A stretch of 64,000 bases of DNA from contig JAODBB010000001.1 of the NCBI GenBank assembly GCA_025463745.1, positions 1-64,000 of the forward strand. The letters run 5' to 3'. Below are positions 34,107 through 42,746 of this stretch, piece by piece. The notes beneath the pieces are model-generated. The model searched no databases. It was not told where the DNA came from and saw nothing but the letters and a program-made list of their open reading frames with translations. Numbering within the stretch: the stretch's first letter is position 1; the number at the start of each line of letters is the position of its first letter. A program made the position numbers and the translations under genes. The stretch comes from Subtercola sp. (GTDB taxonomy: Bacteria; Actinomycetota; Actinomycetes; Actinomycetales; Microbacteriaceae).

Positions 34107-35297
34107 ATGGTCGACATCAGCACGCTCTCCGCCGCAGTTGTCGGCACCGGCTTCATCGCGGGCGTTCACATCGACGCGCTCAGGCGTCTGGGTGTCGACG
34201 TGCGTGGGGTCGTCGGCTCGTCGGCTGAGAGGGCGGCGCTCGGCGCGGCAGAACTCGGTGTTGGTTACGCGTATGCGTCGTTCGAGGAAATGCTCCTCGA
34301 CACGGCCGTCGACGTGGTGCACATCACATCGCCCAACGATTCTCACGCGACTCAGGCGGAAGCAGCGCTCCGGGCGGGCAAGCACGTGGTCTGCGAGAAG
34401 CCTCTGGCCATGACCTCGAAGGAGACCGCGCGGTTGCGCGAACTGGCCGAAGAGACGGGGCTCGTGGCCGCCGTCAACTTCAACCTGCGCTTCTACCCCC
34501 ACGTGCGGGAGATGCGGGAGCGCATCTCCTCTGATTCGACAGGAACTCCTTATCTCGTGGTCGGCAGTTATCTGCAGGACTGGCTGCTCAAAGACACCGA
34601 CTGGAACTGGCGCGCCGATTCGGCCCGGGGTGGAGAGCTCCGCGCGGTCGGTGACGTGGGCTCACACTGGTTCGATCTCGCGAGTTTCGTCACGGGCCGA
34701 CGTATCGTCGAGGTGATGGCAGAACTGGCGACGTTCGTTCCGGTGCGACGCAAGCCTGTCGGCCCTGTGGAGTCGTTTTCGGGAGGCGCCGGCGGCGAGA
34801 CCGTGGATGTCGCCTCGTCGTCTGAAGACGCGGCCGTCATCATGATCCGGTTCGAGGGCGGCGCCCTCGGCACCGTGACCGTGTCACAGGTCAGTGCTGG
34901 CCGCAAAAATGCCGTCAGCATCGAAGTCAATGCCGCGACCGACTCGGTGGCCTGGTGCGGCGAGCGTCCTGATGAGCTGTGGATCGGACATCGTTCGGCT
35001 CCCAACGAAATCCTGCTCCGTGATCCGGCGTTGCTCACTCTCGAGGCAGGCCTGCTCGCGAGAACGCCCGGCGGTCACGCCGAAGGCTTCGAGAACGCCT
35101 TTCTGGGTCTGTACCGCGCCGTCTACGGCGACATTGCTCGAGGCCGTCCGTCTCCGGATGCAGCCTATGCAACTTTCGCTGACGGGCACGACGAGATGCT
35201 GATCCTTGATGCCGTCGCCAGCAGCGCTCGCACGGGCCGATGGACCGCTGTGCGACGCATACCCGAGCACACACGAACACGAAGGAGTGAAGAATGA
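34107..35297 (+). CDS. Gfo/Idh/MocA dehydrogenase 1
   Basis: A 396-residue NAD(P)-dependent dehydrogenase of the Gfo/Idh/MocA family. Rossmann loop VGTGFIAGVH near 11-20, cofactor/catalytic strip GKHVVCEKPLAMT near 91-103 with Lys of EKP, and GDVGSHWFDLASF near 184-196 carrying the catalytic Asp and His. It starts a three-gene operon and overlaps the sugar isomerase gene by four bases. That pairing is seen in 3-keto-sugar pathways, where such an enzyme oxidises C3 of a glycoside. The substrate is unknown. Confidence 0.87.
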   Translation: MVDISTLSAAVVGTGFIAGVHIDALRRLGVDVRGVVGSSAERAALGAAELGVGYAYASFEEMLLDTAVDVVHITSPNDSHATQAEAALRAGKHVVCEKPLAMTSKETARLRELAEETGLVAAVNFNLRFYPHVREMRERISSDSTGTPYLVVGSYLQDWLLKDTDWNWRADSARGGELRAVGDVGSHWFDLASFVTGRRIVEVMAELATFVPVRRKPVGPVESFSGGAGGETVDVASSSEDAAVIMIRFEGGALGTVTVSQVSAGRKNAVSIEVNAATDSVAWCGERPDELWIGHRSAPNEILLRDPALLTLEAGLLARTPGGHAEGFENAFLGLYRAVYGDIARGRPSPDAAYATFADGHDEMLILDAVASSARTGRWTAVRRIPEHTRTRRSEE

Positions 35298-36211
35298 AGC
35301 TGGGCATCCTGAGTGCGGCGTTCCCGACTCTGACCCTCGACGAGGTATCGGATTGGGCCTCGCGGGAAGACTACCAAGCGGTGGAGCTGGCGGTCTGGCC
35401 CGCTGATCACAGAGTCGAACGCCGATACGCCGGTACGTCTCACATCGATGTCGTCGGGCTCGACCGCGCGACCGCCGACCGCATCGTCGGCGACCTCGCC
35501 GCCAAAGGGCTGACGATCTCTGCTCTTGCCTACTACCCGAACCCCCTCGATCCCGATCCCGACGTCTCCCGGGCGTCGTTCGAGCACCTGCGCCATGTCG
35601 TGCGAGCGGCCGAACTCTTGGGCGTGCCAGTGGTCGGCACCTTCGCCGGTCGCGATAAAAACCGGTCGCTCGACGAGAACTTCGACACCTTTGCCGCCGT
35701 GTGGCCGGACATGGTTCATTTTGCGGGCGATCACGGCGTCAAGATTGCGATCGAAAACTGCCCGATGATCTTCTCGGCCGACGAGTGGCCCGGGGGAACC
35801 AACATCGCTTACAGCCCCGCCAACTGGCGCCGGATGTTCGAGATCATCCCCGACGACAACTTCGGCCTCAACTTCGATCCCTCACACCTCGTCTGGCAGT
35901 TCATCGACATCCCACGCGCCGTACGGGAGTTCGGTGAGCGCATTTTTCACGTGCACGCGAAAGACCTCGAAGTGAGAACCGAAGGTCTCTTCGAGCAGGG
36001 AGTGATGAGCGCGGGAGTCGGATGGCAGGTTCCCCGCCTGTGCGGACTGGGACAGATCGACTGGGGGGCGTTCTTCGGCGCGCTGTACTCGGTGGGCTAC
36101 GACTATGTCGCTTCCATCGAGCACGAGGATCGCGCCTTTGAGGGCTCGGTCGAGACGGTGCAGCGAGGTTTCGCGATCGCTCACGACACCCTGCGACCGT
36201 TCATCCATTGA
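35294..36211 (+). CDS. Sugar phosphate isomerase/epimerase-type TIM-barrel protein
   Basis: A 305-residue AP-endonuclease-2-like TIM barrel (IolE/IolI/LgdB-like superfamily). Metal-ligand positions can be proposed: Glu in KIAIENCPM near 154, Asp/His in NFDPSHLVW near 196, His in FHVHAKDLE near 220 and Glu in ASIEHEDRAF near 277. Members act as keto-sugar isomerases, epimerases, dehydratases or beta-eliminases. Its tight coupling with Gfo/Idh/MocA genes on both sides suggests it processes the keto-sugar made by one of them. Confidence 0.84.
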   Translation: MKLGILSAAFPTLTLDEVSDWASREDYQAVELAVWPADHRVERRYAGTSHIDVVGLDRATADRIVGDLAAKGLTISALAYYPNPLDPDPDVSRASFEHLRHVVRAAELLGVPVVGTFAGRDKNRSLDENFDTFAAVWPDMVHFAGDHGVKIAIENCPMIFSADEWPGGTNIAYSPANWRRMFEIIPDDNFGLNFDPSHLVWQFIDIPRAVREFGERIFHVHAKDLEVRTEGLFEQGVMSAGVGWQVPRLCGLGQIDWGAFFGALYSVGYDYVASIEHEDRAFEGSVETVQRGFAIAHDTLRPFIH

Positions 36212-37146
36212 GCGTTCTCGATGGCCGAGAGCAGCCGCGGTTCGGCCTGATCGGAACCGGCGTCTGGGCACGAGCGCTACACGCACCAGCAGCGGCGAGC
36301 AGCCCCGTCGTGCGCTTCAGTTCGGTATTCGGGCGCAAGCGGGCGGCTGTGGAACAGCTGGCCGCAGAGCACGGTGTTCAGGCCTTCGATGATCTCGGTG
36401 AGTTCTTCGGCAGCATCGACATCGTCGGGCTGGCGGTTCCGCCCAGCGCGCAGCCCGAGCTGGTGCGGGCCGCGGTCGCGTCGGGAAAGCACGTGCTGAT
36501 GGAGAAACCCGTCTCGACGAACCCCTCGGAGGCGCGCGAGCTGGCCGTCGCCCTGGCCGACAATGGGCTCAGTTCGGCGGTCTTCTTCACCCAGCTTCTG
36601 ATGCCGAGTACCGCCGCTCAGATCGACACGATCGTTCGCGCCGGCGGCTGGCATTTTGCCCGCACAGAGAGCTTTTCGCAGGTGTTGAACAACGCCGGCC
36701 ATCCGTTCCACGGCACGGCCTGGCGGCACGAGGTCGGCGCGCTCTGGGATACCGGGCCCCATGCGGTGGCGCTGATGCTCGCCGTTCTCGGAGCCATCGG
36801 CTCGGTCACCGCAACCCGGGGAGCTCACGACCTGAGCGCGCTGACGTTGCACCATCACAGCGGTGCCATTTCATCGGTGGCGCTCACGATGGATTCCGGC
36901 GCTCCGTTCGCCGGTGAGACGGTTTTCTTCGGAACAGCGGGGCGGCACATTCTCGCCCCCGCAGACGACTGGAACCGCGAGGCAGCTGACGCCTACCGGG
37001 TGGTACTCGAACTGCTGGTCGCGCGCGTGACAGGAAATTCGGCCTCAATCCCGTACGACGCTGCCTTCGGCGCCGAGGTGACGGAGGTGCTCGCCGCTGC
37101 AGCCCGCTCGATGTCGAGTGGGGGCACCGTACACCTGGATGCGTGA
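36208..37146 (+). CDS. Gfo/Idh/MocA dehydrogenase 2
   Basis: A 312-residue dehydrogenase with a TTG start that overlaps the isomerase stop (TTGA). Rossmann GLIGTGVWARALH near 13-25, GKHVLMEKPVSTN near 92 with the EKP lysine, and WDTGPHAVALMLAVLG near 180 with Asp and His. It is shorter than its neighbours, mainly at the C-terminal domain. It may reverse the oxidation by dehydrogenase 1 (keto-sugar reductase) or act on a different position. Confidence 0.83.
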   Translation: MSVLDGREQPRFGLIGTGVWARALHAPAAASSPVVRFSSVFGRKRAAVEQLAAEHGVQAFDDLGEFFGSIDIVGLAVPPSAQPELVRAAVASGKHVLMEKPVSTNPSEARELAVALADNGLSSAVFFTQLLMPSTAAQIDTIVRAGGWHFARTESFSQVLNNAGHPFHGTAWRHEVGALWDTGPHAVALMLAVLGAIGSVTATRGAHDLSALTLHHHSGAISSVALTMDSGAPFAGETVFFGTAGRHILAPADDWNREAADAYRVVLELLVARVTGNSASIPYDAAFGAEVTEVLAAAARSMSSGGTVHLDA

Positions 37147-37184
37147 TCGGTGTCCCCACTCGACGTTCAGAGAACCGGGAGCGG

Positions 37185-37952
37185 TCAGCGAACCGCGCCG
37201 ATCAGGCGCTCAGCGTTGCCCGCGAAGATAGCGGCGCGGTCGGACTCTGTAAGCGACGCCCGCTCGATTGAGTCGATGACCCGGCCGGGTTCGAAAAACG
37301 GCGCGTCACTGCCGAACAGTACCCGATCGGCGCCGAGTTCCCGCACGAAGTACTCGGTCGTGGCCGGGTCGTCTTGATAGGCGATGTCGAGGTTCAGGTT
37401 CGGGTGCGCGGCGAGAACTTCCACGGCACCAGCGCGCTGCGCCTCGGTGAACACGGGATGCCCCAGCACGATCTCCAGCTGCGGGTAGCGGGCCGCGACT
37501 GTGCCGATCGCCTGAGGGCTGGCCTTAGCATCGGGAGTCGAGTGGATGAGCACGAGCGCAGGGCGATCGCCGATCCGGTCGAGCACGGCGAGGAACGCCG
37601 CCGAATCGACGCTGAATCCCTCGAAAGTGGCATGGAAAGCGAGGCCGCTCAATCCGATATCGAATGCCCGAGACACCTCCGCGAGGGCCGCCTCACCGTG
37701 ACGCACCTCGATGCTGGCCAACCCGATCGGAAACCTGTCGGACGACGAACTGACCGCTTTCGCGATCACGTCATTCGCCCGTCGTGTGTCGACTAGACCA
37801 TCGGCCTGCAGGCCGCCTGCTGCGACCGAGAGGATCGACTGACTGATCCCGGCGGCGTTCATCGTGCCGAGCCAGGTCTCGACGTCTTGACCGACATCCG
37901 AGCTGATGGTGCGCCCGATGTGGGCGTGTGCGTCGATGATTCTGCGGGTCAT
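37185..37952 (-). CDS. Amidohydrolase-2 family metal-dependent hydrolase
   Basis: A 255-residue TIM-barrel hydrolase (PF04909-type). The metal-site motifs are DAHAHIG near 7-13, LIHSTPDA near 130, VLGHPVFTEAQ near 155 and the late FGSDAPFFEPG near 210 with the conserved Asp. ATG 37952 overlaps the upstream stop as ATGA; the frame runs further upstream only as shadow of that gene. Family members hydrolyse lactones or decarboxylate; here a lactonase step after a Gfo/Idh/MocA dehydrogenase is plausible. Confidence 0.8.
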   Translation of the reverse strand: MTRRIIDAHAHIGRTISSDVGQDVETWLGTMNAAGISQSILSVAAGGLQADGLVDTRRANDVIAKAVSSSSDRFPIGLASIEVRHGEAALAEVSRAFDIGLSGLAFHATFEGFSVDSAAFLAVLDRIGDRPALVLIHSTPDAKASPQAIGTVAARYPQLEIVLGHPVFTEAQRAGAVEVLAAHPNLNLDIAYQDDPATTEYFVRELGADRVLFGSDAPFFEPGRVIDSIERASLTESDRAAIFAGNAERLIGAVR

Positions 37953-39049
37953 CGGGCTTCCTGAGCCTGCTCGAGCGTGAGCTTGCGTCCCTCCGAACCA
38001 GAGCGGTACGCGGCATCGAGGATGAGCTGCGTCTTCAGACCGAAATGCCCGTCGCTGCGCACGGGAGTGTCGTTGAGGCAGGCGTCGACGAAGTGCTGGT
38101 GCTCCGGCACCCAGGGGCTTTCTTCGCCGTTGATGTGCATCGAGAACTCGCGGTGGTCGGCAGCCATGACCGGCAGCTTGGGGCTCACCCAGCCGTTTGC
38201 GAGAAGCGGGTCCATCGCCGATTCTTCGCTGGTGAACACTCGGAAGGTGGGCCGAGCGGCAGAATCCCACTGGATCGTGCCCTTGGTGCCGAACACCTGC
38301 CAAGTGTCTTTGAATGCCGTCGTGGCGCCTCCCGGTTCTTGCAACCTGTTCGAGCCAGAGATCTCGAGGATCGCCTTGTCGGTTCGGATGAGGATGACCG
38401 CGGTGTCTTCGACCTCGATGTCGGCTGTGAGGGCGGCGTACTCGGCGTACACGCTCTCGATCTTCGGGTCACCCAAGAGGTAGAGCGCATTGGCGACGTG
38501 ATGTACATTGCCGTCGAGGATCACGCCGCCGCCGGCCAGAGCCGGGTTGAACCGCCAGCCCGAAGTGACGTCGGGCGTGTGCCAGGCCATGATCGCCTTG
38601 AAGAGGAACGGATCCCCGATCAATCCGGCTTCGATGATCTCGCGGGCTCGCTCGACGGGTGGGAGGAAGAGTTCGAAGAACGACACCATGAGCTTGAGAC
38701 CTTTGCGCTCGGCAAGTGCGAGCGCTTCACGCGACTCCTCCACAGAAGCCGTCATCGGCTTCTGTACGAGCACGTGCTTGCCTGCTTCGAGCGACTTCAA
38801 GATGAGCGGACCGTGCGACTTCGACGAGGTGGTGATGATGACCGCATCGACGTCGTCGCGAGCGAGAACCTCATCGAGATCGGTCGAATACGTCTCGAAG
38901 CCGAACCGGTCACGGAACCGGATCGCCGCCGCCTCGTCGACATCGACACTGGCGATCAGGCGGGCGTTCTCGACTTTCGTCAACGCGAATGCGTGGCTGC
39001 GGGCGATGCCGCCACAGCCGACCATGACGATGCCAAGGGATTCGGGCAT
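37949..39049 (-). CDS. Gfo/Idh/MocA dehydrogenase 3 with QKP variant
   Basis: A 366-residue family member: VGCGGIARSHAFAL near 10-23, then GKHVLVQKPMTAS near 91 where the usual EKP is QKP, and LDGNVHHVANALYLLGD near 180 with the Asp/His pair. The catalytic Lys is retained; only the preceding acid is changed, which may affect cofactor contacts. It leads a two-gene operon with the amidohydrolase and is divergent from dehydrogenase 4. A GAAAGGAA box precedes ATG 39049. Confidence 0.84.
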   Translation of the reverse strand: MPESLGIVMVGCGGIARSHAFALTKVENARLIASVDVDEAAAIRFRDRFGFETYSTDLDEVLARDDVDAVIITTSSKSHGPLILKSLEAGKHVLVQKPMTASVEESREALALAERKGLKLMVSFFELFLPPVERAREIIEAGLIGDPFLFKAIMAWHTPDVTSGWRFNPALAGGGVILDGNVHHVANALYLLGDPKIESVYAEYAALTADIEVEDTAVILIRTDKAILEISGSNRLQEPGGATTAFKDTWQVFGTKGTIQWDSAARPTFRVFTSEESAMDPLLANGWVSPKLPVMAADHREFSMHINGEESPWVPEHQHFVDACLNDTPVRSDGHFGLKTQLILDAAYRSGSEGRKLTLEQAQEAR

Positions 39050-39131
39050 TGCAGTTCCTTTCGTGATATTGCTCTAATGAGAGAATGTTTGCACATATAG
39101 CGTTAGTGGTCAAACGAAAAGAGGTTCACAG

Positions 39132-40247
39132 GTGAACATCGATGTCATCATCGTCGGGTGCGGACAGATCAGTGCAGCTCACGTGGCTGCGATACTGAGC
39201 CACCCGCAGCTGCGCCTTGCCGGGCTCGTCAGCCGGTCGCACAGGAGAGCATCCGCTGTCGCCGACGCGGCGCTTCTCGCCCAGGGAACGCGACCTTGGA
39301 TCGCGAGCGAACTCACTCAGACGTCGCATCGCCTGGACTCTGCTCTGGTCGTCGTCTGCACTGAGAGCGGCACGCATTTCGAAGTGGCCCGCACAGCGAT
39401 CCTCTGCGGGGCGCATGTACTTATCGAGAAGCCAGTGGCAACTCGACTGTCAGATGCGCGCCGTCTCATCGAAGCAGCGAGCAGCCGCGCGGCGGCAGGC
39501 CGGGTCAGCTCGGTGGTGAGTCAGCGACGATTCGCGCCGGCCACACTCGCGTTACGTGGCTGGCTCGATCGGGGCAGGCTCGGCGACGTGACGTCGGCTT
39601 CCGTGGTCATGCCGTGGTGGAGAAGTGACGAGTACTACAGTTCGAGGCCGTGGCGGGGTACCTGGGCCGGCGACGGAGGCGGTGCACTGCTGAACCAGGG
39701 AGTGCATTATGCCGACCTCCTGATCGCTCTGCTTGGCCCGCCGATCGAGGTGTATGGGATGACGGCGACATCTCCGCACCGCGACATCGAAGCTGAAGAC
39801 ACTGCGGGCGCTGTGCTGCGATTCGCATCGGGCGCGATTGGCACCGTCTTAGCGACGACGGCTGCAAACCCGGGTTATCCGACCGGGATCAGAATCAGCG
39901 GCACACGTGCGAGTGCGCAGCTGAGCGACGATGAACTCGTCGTGACAGACGCCACGGGTGCGAACGTGGTGCGCGTGGCGCCGTCAGCGGCAGATCAGTC
40001 GCAGCGATCCGGCGCATTCGGTTCGCCCGCACTTCCGGAATTGGTTCACGCTCGCCAGTACCGCGACGTCGTCGACAGCATCACCGCTGGGCGACGTCCT
40101 CAGGTCGGTCTGACACAAGGGGCTCAGGCCCTTGCGCTCGTGAAGTCGGTCTACATAGCGCAGCGGCTGGGTGCACCCGTTCGATTTGATGCGGTTCTCG
40201 CCGGCGACCACGACGTTCTCGACCGATCCGAGGTGGCTGATAGCTGA
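39132..40247 (+). CDS. Gfo/Idh/MocA dehydrogenase 4
   Basis: A 371-residue dehydrogenase starting at GTG 39132 after an AGAGG box. Rossmann VGCGQISAAHVAAIL near 8-22, AHVLIEKPVATRL near 96 and LLNQGVHYADLLIALLG near 190 where Gln replaces the usual Asp before the His. The acid is replaced but the His is kept. Divergent from dehydrogenase 3 over an 82-nt gap in which I found no regulon 12-mer. Confidence 0.83.
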   Translation: MNIDVIIVGCGQISAAHVAAILSHPQLRLAGLVSRSHRRASAVADAALLAQGTRPWIASELTQTSHRLDSALVVVCTESGTHFEVARTAILCGAHVLIEKPVATRLSDARRLIEAASSRAAAGRVSSVVSQRRFAPATLALRGWLDRGRLGDVTSASVVMPWWRSDEYYSSRPWRGTWAGDGGGALLNQGVHYADLLIALLGPPIEVYGMTATSPHRDIEAEDTAGAVLRFASGAIGTVLATTAANPGYPTGIRISGTRASAQLSDDELVVTDATGANVVRVAPSAADQSQRSGAFGSPALPELVHARQYRDVVDSITAGRRPQVGLTQGAQALALVKSVYIAQRLGAPVRFDAVLAGDHDVLDRSEVADS

Positions 40248-40322
40248 CGCTCGCGGCGTCGTCGATCGCCTCGGAGCGTTCGTTATCAGTCATTCATGCA
40301 CCATGCCTTGATTGATTGCGAT

Positions 40323-40334
40323 TTGTAAAGACAT
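40323..40334 (+). promoter_or_regulatory. GntR/HutC-type operator before dehydrogenase 5
   Basis: TTGTAAAGACAT matches the regulon 12-mer. It lies between TTGATT (40312-40317) and TACTGT (40334-40339, 16-nt spacing), so binding would cover the promoter. The -10 is only 12 nt from the GTG start, so the message is probably leaderless or nearly so. Confidence 0.55.
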
Positions 40335-40351
40335 ACTGTACCTTCGGCGAA

Positions 40352-41392
40352 GTGACCACTTTTCCCACTTCACTCCCTCGCCCTCACACGCACCCGCTCC
40401 GCGGCGGTGCGAGGCTCAACTGGGGCATTCTGGCTCCCGGCGACATCGCCAAAGACTTCGTGCACGCGATCCACACGCACACAGACCAGCGCGCTGTGGC
40501 CGTCGCCGGCCGATCGCTCCAGCGCGCTCAGGCGTTCGCCGAACGCAACTGCATTCCGCGGGCCTACGCCGACCACCGCCAATTGGTCGATGACCCGGCA
40601 GTCGACATCATCTACATCGCCGCTCCGCACAGCGAGCACAAGCGGCTCGCTCTGCTCGCGATCTCTGCCGGCAAGCACGTACTGATCGAAAAGCCAATTG
40701 CGCTCACGGCCGCAGAAGGCCGGGAGATCCGTGATGCAGCCCGTTTCGCGGGCGTCTTCGCTATGGAGGGAATGTGGTCACGGTATATTCCACAGACCGA
40801 CGTCATGCTGCAGTTGAAAGCCGACGGCGTGCTCGGCGAGCTTTCGCTTGTGCTCGCCGACTTCGGCACCAAAGGCTCGACCGATCCTGCTGGCCGTATC
40901 TACAACCCCGACCTGGGGGGCGGATCGTTGCTCGATCTCGGCATCTATCCGCTGTGGTTCAGTCATCTTTGGCTCGGCACGCCGACCGAGATCACGGCGA
41001 TCGGAAGCCTCACCGAGACCGGAGTCGATCAGCAGACGGCGATCGTGCTCGGCTACGGAGGCATAGCGCAAGCGGTGCTCAGCACGAACCTGCTCGCCTT
41101 CACGCCGGCCCGCGCGAGCATCAGCGGAAGCGATGCCCGCATAGAGGTCAACCCCTGGTTCGTCGTACCGGCGGGCTTTGACCTGGTGGCACCCGGCAAA
41201 GGAGACGTGCGCCTCTCGTTCGGCAACGACACCGGCCTGGAGTTCCGCGACGGCATCGCGTGGGAAGCGGCCGCAGTCGCCCAGCATGTGGCAGATGGAC
41301 TGACCGACTCTCCGCTGCATCCGCTCGCGTTAGCGATCGACGTCATGCAAACGATGGACGTGATCCGCAGTCAGGTGGGCACTCTGAGATAG
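40352..41392 (+). CDS. Gfo/Idh/MocA dehydrogenase 5 (DxxxY type)
   Basis: A 346-residue dehydrogenase. GTG 40352 is chosen because the upstream frame runs through the promoter and operator. Motifs: GILAPGDIAKDF near 25-36, GKHVLIEKPIALT near 101, AMEGMWSRYIPQ near 134 and LLDLGIYPLWFSHLW near 184, where Tyr replaces the catalytic His. This DxxxY pattern and the MEGMW segment are typical of the dihydrodiol/D-xylose dehydrogenase branch rather than of inositol dehydrogenases. Confidence 0.84.
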   Translation: MTTFPTSLPRPHTHPLRGGARLNWGILAPGDIAKDFVHAIHTHTDQRAVAVAGRSLQRAQAFAERNCIPRAYADHRQLVDDPAVDIIYIAAPHSEHKRLALLAISAGKHVLIEKPIALTAAEGREIRDAARFAGVFAMEGMWSRYIPQTDVMLQLKADGVLGELSLVLADFGTKGSTDPAGRIYNPDLGGGSLLDLGIYPLWFSHLWLGTPTEITAIGSLTETGVDQQTAIVLGYGGIAQAVLSTNLLAFTPARASISGSDARIEVNPWFVVPAGFDLVAPGKGDVRLSFGNDTGLEFRDGIAWEAAAVAQHVADGLTDSPLHPLALAIDVMQTMDVIRSQVGTLR

Positions 41393-41480
41393 AGGGTGAA
41401 TCCGACAGCGAATGACGTGTAGTTGCGAGGTGAGCACTGCGGCCGACATGAAGTGGCCGAGCCGGCGAATCGGAGATTGT

Positions 41481-42719
41481 TCACCAATCGTGAACGGTGC
41501 CATCTGCCAGGCGATTGTAGGGCAGATAGGCCGTTTCGTACGGGTAGCGGCCGGCTTCGTCGACATCGAGCTCGACTCCGAGGCCGGGCTTGTTGCCAGG
41601 ATGCAGCATGCCGTCGTTCCAGGTGAACGACTGTGAGAACACGGCGTTCGTCTTCTCGCCGTGCTGCATGTACTCCTGAATGCCGAAGTTGTGGATGGCG
41701 AGGCCGAGATGCATGGCCGCAGCCATTCCAACGGGAGAGATATCGGTTGGTCCGTGCATGCCGGACTTGACCTGGTACTGGGCGGCATATTCGAGAATCT
41801 TTTTCAGCGCGCTTATCCCGCCGGTGTGCGTGACGGCACTGCGGACGTAATCGAACAATTGCTCACGGATGAGCTGCTGGTAGTCCCAGACGGTATTGAA
41901 TACCTCTCCGATTGCCAGGGGCGTGGTAGTGTGCTGGCGCACGAGGCGAAGCGCTTCCTGATTCTCTGCGGGGGTGCAGTCCTCGAGCCAGAAGAGATCG
42001 TAGGGCTCGAGTGACTTGCCGAGCTTGGCCGCCTGGATTGGCGTCATACGGTGGTGGCCATCGTGCAGCAGTGGAATCTCGGGGCCGAATTCATTGCGCA
42101 CCGCTTCGAAGACGGTCGGCACGTGACGAAGATAGCTGCGAGTATCCCAGTCTTCTTCGGCGGGGAATGCCCCGCGCTGAGCGGGCTCGTGGTCGTAGCG
42201 CTTACCCTCGTTTCCCTCGAGCGTCGCGTTCGAGGCGATTCCGTAGATTGATTTCAGGCCCGGCACTCCGGTTTGAATGCGGATGGCCTTGTAGCCTTCC
42301 GCCTGGTGTTTGCGCACGCTGTCGAACAGCTCTGAGGTCGACTTGCCCGACGCGTGGCCGTAGGCGAGCAGTCCAGTGCGGGATGCCCCGCCGAGCAATT
42401 GGTAGAGGGGCATTCCTGCGGCCTTGGCCTTGATGTCCCACAGCGCGACGTCGACCGCCGCGATGGCGGCCATGGTCACCGGTCCTCGGCGCCAGTAGGC
42501 GCTGCGGTAGAGGAATTGCCAGGTGTCTTCGATCTTGTGGGCATCGATTCCGATGAGCAGCGGAACGACGTGCTCGTGCAGGTAGGCGACAACGGCGAGC
42601 TCACGCCCGTTCAACGTCGCGTCACCGAGTCCGATCAGGCCGTCATCTGTCGTGAGTTTGAGCGTGACGAAATTGCGGTCGGGACTCGTGACGATGACTT
42701 CTGCTCTGTCGATTCTCAT
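41481..42719 (-). CDS. manD: Mannonate dehydratase, ManD-type, copy 2 (glucuronate operon)
   Basis: A 412-residue ManD-type dehydratase, same length as and roughly 85% identical to the copy at 23106-24344. Metal-site strands are [23 protein letters not shown] and IGEVFNT. It converts D-mannonate to 2-keto-3-deoxygluconate (EC 4.2.1.8) as the third step after UxaC and UxuB, which lie directly upstream. An AGAGGAAG box precedes ATG 42719 and only 27 nt separate it from uxuB. Confidence 0.88.
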   Translation of the reverse strand: MRIDRAEVIVTSPDRNFVTLKLTTDDGLIGLGDATLNGRELAVVAYLHEHVVPLLIGIDAHKIEDTWQFLYRSAYWRRGPVTMAAIAAVDVALWDIKAKAAGMPLYQLLGGASRTGLLAYGHASGKSTSELFDSVRKHQAEGYKAIRIQTGVPGLKSIYGIASNATLEGNEGKRYDHEPAQRGAFPAEEDWDTRSYLRHVPTVFEAVRNEFGPEIPLLHDGHHRMTPIQAAKLGKSLEPYDLFWLEDCTPAENQEALRLVRQHTTTPLAIGEVFNTVWDYQQLIREQLFDYVRSAVTHTGGISALKKILEYAAQYQVKSGMHGPTDISPVGMAAAMHLGLAIHNFGIQEYMQHGEKTNAVFSQSFTWNDGMLHPGNKPGLGVELDVDEAGRYPYETAYLPYNRLADGTVHDW

Positions 42720-42746
42720 TTTTCTTCCTCTTTATCAATGCTGGAT

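Noticed and set aside
34107-37146. Naming the Gfo/Idh/MocA-isomerase-Gfo/Idh/MocA operon as levoglucosan (lgd) or C-glycoside (dgp) pathway
   Set aside because: Family composition is similar, but no residue-level evidence fixes substrate and partner genes differ; left as unknown oxidoreductive pathway.
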